From positions 126,712,376 to 126,776,375 of the forward strand of contig JAUPFV010000002.1 of assembly GCA_036936605.1 (NCBI GenBank): a stretch of DNA of 64,000 nucleotides. The letters are read 5' to 3'. Origin of the DNA: Limnanthes douglasii subsp. nivea (Eukaryota > Streptophyta > Magnoliopsida > Brassicales > Limnanthaceae). Under the pieces are notes generated by a model, which was not told the origin of the DNA, ran no database searches, and was given only the letters and a program-made list of their open reading frames with translations. This document shows positions 55,871-64,000 of this stretch, piece after piece. Positions within the stretch are counted from its first letter, which is position 1; the number at the start of each line of letters is the position of its first letter. Both the position numbers and the translations under genes were made by a program.

Positions 55871-56640
55871 AGACCTTGAGATAAATCTGTTTAAGGCAGC
55901 TAACCTCCCCGTTAACCGTTGTACTTCTTTAATGTTTCGAGGAGGTTCCATCTGGAAAAGAGCATTTAGCTGGTCCGGATTGGGCTGTATTCCATGCTCA
56001 CTTATGATATAACCTAGAAACTTCCCGGACTGCACTCCGAACACAGAATTTTCAGGTTTTAACTTGAAATTCACTTTTACCAAGTTGGCAAAAGTTTCTT
56101 GGAGATCGGACAAGTGCAACTGCTCATGTACACTCTTCACCATCATGTCATCAATGTACACTTCCATATTTATTCCAATTTGATCAGAAAATGCCTTATT
56201 GACCAACCTCTGATAATTAGCCCCAGCATTTTTCAAACCAAATGGCATTAATTTGTAGCAATGAAGTCCCCTGTCAGTAACAAATGTTGTATGCTCTTGA
56301 TCCTTCGGATCCACTTGAATCTGATTGTACCCGGAGAAGGCATCCATAAAGGAAAGCAGCTTGTTCCCGGGGGACCGGATACAAGTCTTTTGGGCAAGGT
56401 CTATTGAGATTTGTGAAATCAATGCACATGCGCCACTTGCCATTCTTCTTTTTCACCAAGACAGGATTGGCAGTCCACAAAGGGTATTGAGATTTCTTAA
56501 TGTGTCCCATCTTTGTGAGTCTGTCAACCTCTTGCACGATGACATCAGCCTTTTCTTTGGAAAAAGCTCTTTTTTTTGAACCACTGGAGCTACATCTCTC
56601 CGGACCGATAGGTGATGTGATATCACTTCTGATGGGACTC
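55871..56640 (-). pseudogene. Reverse transcriptase of D pol
   Basis: QYPLWTANPVLVKKKNGKWR, then CIDFTNLNRPCPKDLYPVP. A ~15-residue deletion follows (the IDQLVDSTSG segment, at about 56368). Then come NKLLSFMDAFSGYNQIQVDP, CYKLMPFGLKNAG, the intact catalytic VYIDDMMVKS and KFLGYIISEHGIQPNPDQLN. A frameshift near 56575 (QKKELFPKK in place of QKRRAFSKE) separates it from the protease linker. The catalytic residues are present, but structure is lost through the deletion. Confidence 0.85.
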
Positions 56641-56860
56641 CAGTAACATCAGCATTGCACCAAGCAAAAACGTGCTGATGGTTCTTCAAAAACTTCAACA
56701 TTTCCTTTTTCAACATTGGTGGCATCTTAGACCCTATCCTGACACTTTTACCATCTTCCAAACAGTGTGTTTCTACCTCTTCGATCGGTATCAATACTCC
56801 AGGGGTCTCTCTGGGGTCATCAATTTCACCCTCAACCCCAGAAAGGCCCTCAAACTGCTA

Positions 56861-57826
56861 TTATTCATTAATACGGACTGCCCCCGACGTTCGAGGAGCC
56901 AGGGCAGTAGCATAGCATTCTCTTGCAATCTTTTGGCTGCTCCGGACGACTCCAACCTGTCCCTGAACAGCATACTTCAAGCACTGGTGGACTGTTGAAG
57001 CCACTGCATGCATCCTAGAGAACCAAGACCTCCCTAGAATATCATTATAGCAAGTGGGACAATCCACCACAATAAAGAGTATTCTGACCATTTTCTTGAA
57101 AGGGTCCTTGCCCAATAACACCTCTTCTTCGAACTCTCCGATCACATCTGCTGAGCTGCCTGTGAAGCCCACGATTGACATGTCCGAATTCTGAATTACG
57201 GCTGGATTTTTCATTTTCTTGTAAGTGGTTAGGAAAAGGATATTGGCTGAGCTTCCAGTATCCACCATGATTCTTCTTATGTCATTGCCCCCTATAGATG
57301 CTCCTATGACAACAACATCCTTATGAGGGCCAGCAATGTTTCTTAAATCATCTTCATCAAACACAATGAAGGGGAATGAGTTTGGTGACTGATAGGATGT
57401 CATGCCTCCTTCTAGCTGGGAGGCTAAAGTATGAACATGCCTCTTCCTTGAAGAAGCAGTAGGAGCTGTCACAGTGTCCCCTCCGAAAATTGTAAGCGAC
57501 TTGAAAAACTTAATTAGCCCGGAGACTGATCTAGAACATTCCTCTATAGCACCCACTCTGTTTCGAGTTGGATCAGGGTCCAAGTATTCAGATTCCACGT
57601 CAAACCTTTCAACTATAACCATGGCCCCCTCCGGTGCAGCATTACTTGGACCAACCCGGTGAGTGTTGTCACGCCTGTTGCCTCCTCTTCTTTTAACATA
57701 AGCTCCCAGCTTTCCCCTCTCAATCAAGTTCTGAACCTCTTGTTTCAATGCTATGCAGTCATCAGTGGTATGGCCAATATCATTGTGATGTTGGCAAAAA
57801 GAGTTGTTGCGATGCTCTCTGGGAGA
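56861..57826 (-). pseudogene. Zinc knuckle and protease of D pol
   Basis: Begins after the gag TAG (57827-57829) in the same frame: CQHHNDIGHTTDDC (knuckle-like CxxHN...GHxxxxC), ALKQEVQNLIERGKLGAYVK, then the aspartic protease RRIMVDTGSSANILFL and GFTGSSADVIGEFEEEVLLG. It ends with two adjacent stops at about 56856-56861, where B continues into the RT linker. The DTG active site is intact. Confidence 0.85.
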
Positions 57827-59240
57827 CTACAGTGTTGCCGGTCTCCGGTAATGCACCTCATCCTTTGTTTTATCAAAAATGGTGGCCACACTTTCTTTTA
57901 ACTCTACGAACCACTCCGGTTGGACCCATGGCCCTCTTTTGTTTCTGAATTGTTGACTCTGAGCAGGAGCTGCTGGATGAGACTGAGCCTTTGCCTTACC
58001 ATGCCCCTGTCCGGTCTCTCTTGCTTTGTTCCTGAACTGATTTTGATTGGGATTTGGTGCCACTGGGGTGGACCTCACCTGCCTATGCACCCTGGTTTTC
58101 TTTGTTTCATCAACATTTATCTGTTTGCCAACCTGATTCAGCAACCCTCCCCATGTCATGGCCTTCTTTCTGGTCACTGAATCAGCTAGATTACCTGGGT
58201 TCAAACCTTGCCTTAGGGATACTATTGCCACTTGTTCGAAGCAATCAGCCAACCCATTTTTGGTGTTCACAAAACGACTTATATATTCTTTTAAGGACTC
58301 ATTTGGTTCCTGGGCACAATGGATTATTGTGTCTCCATTGCCGTTCAGCTCTTTACTCCCTACGAACTGCCTTCGAAAGGCTACCCTAAACGTATCGAAA
58401 TCTTTAATACAACGCTGAGGCAGGCTGTTGTACCATTTCAGAGCACTCCCCGTGAATGATTGGGAGAATGCCCTATAAAGTAGTTTATCATCATCATCAA
58501 AGTTCATCATGAAGTTTTTAAATTGCTCCAGATGGTTGTCCGGATCAGTACTGCCATCGTACTTCTCTATTTTGGTGTTGTCAAACCTCTTGGGGAGGTT
58601 TCCGGACATAATTTTAGAAGATAATGGAGATTGCCTCCAATTACTTCCACGACTGAACACAGTATCCTCATTGGGAGTTGCAAAGATACCTGGTTCATCA
58701 TGGAAAGCAAAGGGATCCATCAGCATCTTGTCCACATGCCTCCGGTTGTGAGATGAACCCTTACCAATATGCCTCTTCATCCTTCCATGTCTATCCCTTT
58801 TTCTTGAATATTTTTTAATCTGCTTTTGCTTTTTTCTGGTTCGACCCTCATCGCTGCTAGAGGACAAGGATTTTTCAACTCCCTCACTATCCGAAGAGCT
58901 ATCGGAAGATTCTGAGCTCGAGTCAGAACTCTCCACAGGCTTGGACCGGTGAGACTTTTTAGAATTGGCATGAGTCTTTTTGGTGCTCACACGAGTTTTT
59001 GAAGACTCATGCTCTCTGGGGTTATCGGTGTGATGAGAAACCGATGCTTTAGACTTTTCTTTCATGACCATCTTGGCCTTTCCTGCCCTCAGAGCTTCTA
59101 TTTCACCCTTTAGCCGGTCACGCTCTTGGATGGTGTATTCATCGTTCTCTCCCACCACTTCGAGCAAAGCTGGTGGTAGTTCTGAATTGTCCGGATTGAT
59201 TCGGACAGATTTACTTAGCTGGTTTTGAATTCTTGATTCA
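57827..59240 (-). pseudogene. gag of D
   Basis: About 470 residues. The frame is open up into the LTR, so the true start is uncertain; the first methionines after the PBS are in MVMKEKSKASVSHH (about 58990-59070). It has a charged N-terminal helix, a Ser-rich acidic then basic segment (SSDSSSDSEGVEKSL, then RTRKKQKQIKKYSRKRDR), a Retrotrans_gag-like core (KIEKYDGSTDPDNHLEQFKN to LKWYNSLPQRC) and the C-terminal WVQPEWFVELKESVATIFDK. It ends at a TAG where B and C have a Gln codon. Confidence 0.88.
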
Positions 59241-59251
59241 GGTACCTTATG

Positions 59252-59269
59252 CTCCCACTGTGGTCGCCA
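59252..59269 (-). other. Primer-binding site of D
   Basis: The plus strand reads CTCCCACTGTGGTCGCCA, looking like a tRNA 3' end including CCA. Minus-strand TGGCGACCACAGTGGGAG lies 3 bp inside the 5' LTR. The same sequence with changes is present in B and C. The cognate tRNA was not determined. Confidence 0.7.
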
Positions 59270-59272
59270 ATT

Positions 59273-59699
59273 TGGTGTGGATAATAATTGCATGAGGGTA
59301 GGCTGGTAATTTCAGTTGATGTTTTATGGTGGTGTGTGGGTTTTTAAATGTTTAGAGTAGAGAGTAGAGAGATAATTACGCAGCTTGGTAGCAGTTAATT
59401 TTCATTACCTATAGTTAATGCAGATGGTTGGGTATTTATACCCTGATGTTTGGGCCCTTATGGGATTTCGGGTCATGTTTAATGGACCGGGTCATGTTCA
59501 AAGACCCATGAGCTCTAAGTAGGAGAGCAAGTAGCTTAGTCAAGAAGTGTTTAGGTTTTTTAGTACTTTTGTCATAGTTCGAACAGTCCTATGGTCATGG
59601 TGTTCAAAGTGATCTGTCCGGTCCATGTGATCTGTCCGGTCCGGAGGCCTTGGACTGATCTGTCCGTGTTCGGGGAGCATGCTGAATTCAGACTCATCA
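59273..59699 (-). repeat. 5' LTR of element D
   Basis: Partner of 49402-49829. It ends AGACTCATCA followed by the TSD GTATC. Confidence 0.95.
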
Positions 59700-59704
59700 G
59701 TATC

Positions 59705-61043
59705 AAGTGTAGTTTTGCTTGCAATATTCTCACATGTTTTATTGAACTAGTTTGGCATATTTTATTTGTTCTAGTGTGGCATGTAGGTTCTTTTCACTAG
59801 GCTCACATATTTTAGTTTCACTAAAATATGTATGGACAGTTTTTCTTTATGAAGATAATTCTAAAACTTTATTGATATATTATTGGGTCCTATAACTTTC
59901 TAATACGTTTTTATGTTAAAGAAAATCTCGATAATATTGGTGTTCAGATCTTTTTTCGAATTGGTTGTGATGAAGACAACTTGCGAAAAAATACGACAAT
60001 AATAATTTTCTGACAATTTACTAACAAACATCCAAGCAAAATAGAAAAATACGACAAATAAAATAAAATATACAATATAAAAGATTTTATGTGGTTCTGA
60101 CTATGGAGTAAAATTACAAACAATGACTTAAAAAAACTAGAGTAATAGAATAACTATTGTAACGAAACTCAAGAGTACAATTAATAGATCACTCAAACAC
60201 TATGTTAAAATGCTTTTTCGAACCATAGTACAAACTTATAGAGAGAGATCTCGGTCCATAATGTTTCTCTTACAAGAATTCCTAACTGTTCTCCTTTGTC
60301 TAAATTCAACAACACACCATATTATCTATATTATACGATATTTATAAAACCAAGGATAAGATGTAAATAACTCTAGGCTCACTATATCAAAAAAACATTG
60401 TTGCAACAAAAATCAGAAAGCTAGTGGCAACATTTGAGTGACACTTTTATCACCAGTACTACACTTAACAACTTTAAAGTATGTTCGAATGAAACAGATA
60501 TTGATCAACGACTATTAGCTGCCCTACCCACATAGATTGGCCACAATATATCGAAATTTAGTTCTAGACATAATCCTAAGTATCTTGGAGCAGCCGAATG
60601 TATTTAGGTTGACCATAATGGATCAGCTTCAGTACTTATGTTACCCCATAAAGATTGACCATGATATATCAGCTTTAGTACTTCGTTCAAGTAGTTAAGT
60701 TATTATAGTCAAATATATAGACGTAAGTTCCAACTGTTAAGTTCATGCACTTAAGTTAAGTTAAATTCCACCTTGAGTCACTTTTAGTCTACAATAATAA
60801 TATTCATCTAATCTAATAGTTAATTCAATATCCATTTCCCGATCTCCTAACTATCTTTTAAATGAAATATTTGGTCCACAGACTTCCTAAACTTAAACAA
60901 GTCCATTACTTGAAAACTTTTCAACCTTCATTTTTCCTCTCTCTACCACATCTCGGATGAAGTGAAGCTATGGAACTTCAAATTCTTCATCAAGTGAGGA
61001 GAACTATTATTATCTCAAAACAATATTACTTATTGTTCTATAT
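59705..61043. other. AT-rich DNA between elements D and E
   Basis: No gene recognised. AGATTTTATGTGGTTCTGAC at about 60081-60100 resembles a phrase common in plant retroelement leaders, but no coding domain supports it. Short repeats 'accataatggatcagcttcagtact / accatgatatatcagctttagtact' lie near 60613-60683. Confidence 0.5.
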
Positions 61044-61048
61044 AAGTT

Positions 61049-61508
61049 TGGTGTGGATAAAAATAGCCTGAGGGTAGGCTAGTAATTTTAAGTGGAGTTT
61101 AAAGGTGGTGTATGGGTGTTTAATGGTGGTGTATGGGTGTTTAACGGTCGTGTATGGGTGTTTCAAGGTGGAGAGATAATTAAGCAGCTTGGTAGCAGTT
61201 AATTTTCATTACCAGAAGTTAATGCTGGTGGTTGAGTATTTATAGTGTGATGTTTGGGCCCTTATGGGCTTTCGGGTCAAGTTTAATGGACCCGGGTCAT
61301 GTTTAAAGACCCATGAGTTCTAAGCAGGAGGACAGGTAGCTTAGTCAGGAAGTGTTTAGGTTTTTTAGTACTTTTGTCATAGTTCGAACAGTCTTAGGCT
61401 CACATTGTTTCGAAGTGATATGTCCGGTCCAAATGATCTGTCCGGTATTCGGAGAGAATTTACACTGACCTGCCCTTCCGGGGAGATTTCCTGGATTCGG
61501 ACTCATCA
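61049..61508 (-). repeat. 3' LTR of element E
   Basis: Starts TGGTGTGGATAAAAATAGCC and ends GGACTCATCA. About 30 bp longer than the LTRs of D because GGTGGTGTATGGGTGTTTAA is repeated three times at about 61102-61165. The usual TATA block reads GTATTTATAGTGTG here. Confidence 0.9.
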
Positions 61509-61660
61509 GGAGCCCCTTTTTTAGGTGTTTGAGCAAGTGTCCTTGTCAAAGAACTAAAAAACTGTCCGATTATAGGAAGTGGTTCTTGATTCGGAGAGAG
61601 TTATGGGTATACTCGGACAGGTCAAACGTTACGAATTCCAAACGGTTTTTGCCAGAGTTA

Positions 61661-61845
61661 ATGGGACACGTGCCACTCCCTGATTGGTCACTCCAGCCGT
61701 TTTTTCACCTTGAATTTCGCACCACCTTCTTTAACAAGTTACCTCTTTAATTGCCAATAATGACATCAGCGCCGCCTTTTAATCATTGCCCAACTTTTCG
61801 GATTCTCCTAGGAATCAACTCCTTTTTTTCACATTTACTATAAAT
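61661..61845 (+). promoter_or_regulatory. Putative promoter of the E antisense gene
   Basis: G-box CACGTG (61667-61672), inverted CCAAT (ATTGG, 61683-61687) and TATAAAT (61839-61845), 102 bp before the ATG. The arrangement is the same as in D. Confidence 0.6.
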
Positions 61846-61946
61846 TCTCATTCATTTTTCACTGTCTCACTATCTCTTTCAAATTTCACTCTACATTTTC
61901 ACCTAGAGCTTTATCTCTCTAGAACGAAAATTTCCTTGGCTGTTTT

Positions 61947-63303
61947 ATGTTTACAGCAAGAACAGCTTTGATCAAATGCGGTTGGCTCAATCTTTCGGAG
62001 TTGGAGAAAGCACAAAGGGTCGAGAAGGAGAAACGATTAGCAGCAGGGCTACCATCGTCGCCTGTTGAGAAACCAGCCTCCTCTGTTGTAGAGTCTGATA
62101 GGGGCTCATCTTCTTCCAAAGGTACCAAGCCTAGAAAGCTCTTTCAATCTACCCTTTCTCCCATAGTATCTGGCTCCTCAGTTCAGGAGTCAATCCCTGC
62201 TGTTAAACCGGGAGTTACTGCTACAAGTGTTAGGAAAAAATCGTCTTTTATTGCCATGGGGTCTGACTCAGACCACTCCCCGGAGAAATTAGTCATAAAA
62301 AGGCCAAGCCGGTTAGTTAAAGGGTTAACCTCTAAAAACACTCCCTCGAAATCGGGGGCAAAAAATAGTGAATCTGGGTCTGGGGCACCCATTAGAGCTC
62401 CTCGGGAGAGGCCCTCCGGTCCGGAGGCCAGCAGCCCAGTACCTCTCAAAGAATCTTCTGCCTCAGAAGCTCAACCTGAGGTGAGAAGTCAAATGAATAC
62501 GGGCAGTCAACAGTCAGGAGGGCCAGCTATGTCAAGCTTCAATCCTCCCCGGACTACTTCTACAGAAGCTCCCCCAACAATTATAGAGGAGAGAATGGAG
62601 GACTCCACTGAGGAGGTCCGATTTGAGTCTGAGTCCTCCGGACAGGCTGATACTGCTATTGTTGCTGCCAAGAAGGGCAAGGAAAACTTATATCTAAGGC
62701 ATCCGGACCTGCCGGAGAGCCTTGAAGGGAGAGTGGGGCCATGCTTTCATAAGGTGGAGCTCAAGTATCTCTTGGCCTTGCTGAAGACCAAGTATGCGTT
62801 CATCCATACTTCAGATCTGGGTAGATTGCACACAAAGTGGGGGATCCCTGAGAACGTAAAGATAAGGATTCCCATCAATCCGGAGACCCCGATGGATTGT
62901 AAAAAGAATGAAATAGTCTTCTTTACGGAGCTATTCAACTGGGGACTCAGGTTCCCACTGGACCCGGAGATAGTGCGCTACTTTCACTTGGTCAAACTCT
63001 GCCCATCACAATTAAGCCCCAATGGTTGGTTCACCTTGATGTCATGCATAATGGCATCTAGGCTATCAGGGATCCCTCTTCCTATGGAAGAGTTCGCTGC
63101 AGTGGCCAACCTGTGCAAGCATCATCAGTCCCCCTTCTACCATTTTAACATGGGGAACGATCTCAAAGCTGTTGATGATCTCCTGGAGTCGGAGAGAAAA
63201 TGGAGGATCCAATTCTTGTTTGTCAGTGGCTCGTGGGAAAACGGCAAGAAAATCAAGGCTGGAGAGAATCCAAACCTTCTCAGGAGTAGATGGAGGAGTG
63301 ACC
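61947..63303 (+). CDS. Antisense gene of E, exon 1 (Transposase_28-like protein), intact
   Basis: Open for 452 codons from MFTARTALIKCGWLNLSELE. N-terminal helical segment, Ser/Pro-rich region (residues about 40-245), then the conserved domain: HPDLPESLEGRVGPCFHKVE, WGIPENVKIRIPINPETPMD, FTELFNWGLRFPLDPEIVRY, CPSQLSPNGWFTLMSCIMAS and PLPMEEFAAVANLCKHH, then VDDLLESERKWRIQFLFVSG. The GTAAGT donor follows in phase 1. The family resembles Pfam 'putative gypsy type transposon'. No catalytic motif is recognised, so the role is unknown. It is transcribed opposite to its own element's gag-pol. Confidence 0.85.
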
Positions 63304-63398
63304 GTAAGTTTTTTACGTCAAGTTTCTGTTCGAATCTCTCTTTTCTCTTTTTTTTTAAATTAAGTTTGTACTAACCAATTTCTCTTTTGTTTTAACAG
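63304..63398 (+). other. Intron of the E antisense gene
   Basis: 95 bp with GTAAGT donor, branch-point-like CTAAC (63371-63375), T-rich tract and TTTTAACAG acceptor. Unspliced, the frame hits a stop within the intron (about 63372). Spliced, it reads RWRSD-Q-LPKEFGDYLKAG and stays open to the window end. Confidence 0.85.
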
Positions 63399-64000
63399 AG
63401 CTGCCAAAGGAGTTCGGGGACTACCTGAAGGCCGGACAGACTACATGTGGCAAAATTAATGCATGGGCTGCAGAGAACTGGGAGAACCGTTTCCACAAGG
63501 CCTTCACCACTGGAAACCTAGCAAGGTCCCACCTGTGGAACACAACAGGTCGGAGAGACCTAACATGGGAAGAGCTTGCCATCCAGCCTGATGAAGACAT
63601 TATGCTGAGAAGGTCCCACGAGCTGGATGGGACACTCTACCTGCCTGCTCGGGCCAAAGCCCCAAGCAAAATGAAGGGCAGAAGAAGAGGCAAGAAGGTG
63701 GCAGGTGATACTGAGAAGGAGGCCCCAACAGATCCAGAGGGGCCAACACAAGTTCAAATTGATGCAGCCCTTTTACAAGTGGTGGAGCAGGAGAGCAAAA
63801 AGCAGGAAGTAAACCTCCCAAAACCTCCAAGGGCATCCAAGAGGACTCGCAAGCAAGCAAGTGAAAGTGCTAACAGGAAAGCCAAGAAGAAAAAGACTTC
63901 CCAAGGAGATGAGCTTGCTCTCCGGGATCTGGAGCCCTCTTTCCCTACTGACCCGACACTGGCCGAAGAGATCCCAAGGGACTTTCAAGAAGAGATTCCA
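63399..64000 (+). CDS. Antisense gene of E, exon 2 (partial, open to window edge)
   Basis: In frame after splicing: LPKEFGDYLKAGQTTCGKIN, then FTTGNLARSHLWNTTGRRDL and LPARAKAPSKMKGRRRGKK. IDAALLQVVEQESKKQEVNL, AKKKKTSQGDELALRDLEPS and AEEIPRDFQEEIP follow, with no stop in 602 bp. It corresponds to the first 40% of exon 2 in D. The coiled-coil part would lie beyond 64000. Confidence 0.82.

Larger units (their letters stand above)
49402..59699 (-). mobile_element. Tat-type Ty3/gypsy element D, complete ends
   Basis: LTRs at 49402-49829 and 59273-59699 differ at about 15 sites by eye. The exact target duplication is GTATC (49397-49401 and 59700-59704). The polypurine tract is at 49830-49845 (minus strand AAAAAAGGGGCTCC) and the PBS at 59252-59269. 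gag, protease, RT, two RNase H domains and integrase lie on the minus strand; the two-exon antisense gene is on the plus strand at 50265-53262. It is the youngest complete copy here. Damage is limited to a few stops, frameshifts and two deletions in RT/RNase H. Confidence 0.95.
61049..64000 (-). mobile_element. Tat-type Ty3/gypsy element E, 3' part only (runs off the window)
   Basis: The LTR (61049-61508), polypurine tract complement (61509-61524) and antisense gene closely match element D. The minus-strand gag-pol and the 5' LTR lie beyond 64000. The expected target duplication is AAGTT (61044-61048), which cannot be checked here. The antisense gene is fully open so far, making E the best-preserved copy of that gene. 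Confidence 0.88.

Noticed and set aside
59241..59293. gag start codon at 59293
   Set aside because: That ATG is inside the 5' LTR upstream of the PBS; the frame is merely open through it.
60081..60110. Copia or pararetrovirus remnant between D and E
   Set aside because: Only one leader-like phrase (AGATTTTATGTGGTTC) and no coding domain; not enough to call.

Overview
The window looks like repeat-rich intergenic DNA from a plant, probably a eudicot. Support comes from Tat-lineage Ty3/gypsy LTR retrotransposons, L1-type LINEs with the plant-style ORF1 domain (DUF4283-like) and C-terminal RNase H, a tRNA-derived SINE, and a broken CrRLK1L (FERONIA-type) receptor gene. I see no intact host gene, rRNA or tRNA gene. 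Single-copy sequence between the elements is very AT-rich.

Five Tat-type elements, here called A1, A2, B, C, D and E in map order (A1 and E are cut by the window edges), have their gag-pol on the minus strand. A1 (1-1681) is internally deleted. A2 (1878-17189, TSD TGATC) is old and carries B (6933-16403) nested inside it. C is 24684-34695 (TSD GCATT), D is 49402-59699 (TSD GTATC), and E starts at 61049 and runs off the right edge. Polyproteins read gag - zinc knuckle - protease - RT - RNase H - second (archaeal-like) RNase H - integrase. All are broken by stops, frameshifts or deletions.

The most interesting feature is a second gene in A2, B, C, D and E. It lies between the pol end and the 3' LTR on the opposite (plus) strand. 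It has its own upstream promoter-like block (ACGT-core/G-box, CCAAT and TATA), a short GT-AG intron whose removal keeps the reading frame, a domain resembling the Pfam 'putative gypsy type transposon' family (Transposase_28), and a long coiled-coil C-terminal half. In E it is open to the window edge. In D it is spoiled only by two single-base deletions. The antisense gene and pol are convergent, and the ~0.5 kb between them holds two small CCTTGG/CCAAGG stem-loops and a conserved GC-rich block.

Between the LTR elements lie: a 3'-truncated minus-strand LINE (19.1-21.3 kb); a 23-bp-unit minisatellite flanked by inverted motif copies (22.5-23.9 kb); a hAT transposase C-terminal fragment (36.5 kb); two Mutator-like non-autonomous elements with 9-bp TSDs and internal tandem repeats (36.9 and 48.2 kb); a PIF/Harbinger-type accessory gene fragment (38.0 kb); a 5'-truncated LINE with a perfect 16-bp TSD (39.75-40.40 kb); a malectin-domain receptor pseudogene (41.1-41.9 kb); and a nearly full-length but dead plus-strand LINE (42-47.4 kb) with a SINE in its ORF1. 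A2 appears to have inserted into the last exon of an unidentified minus-strand host gene remnant. All calls rest on reading by eye; no database search was run.
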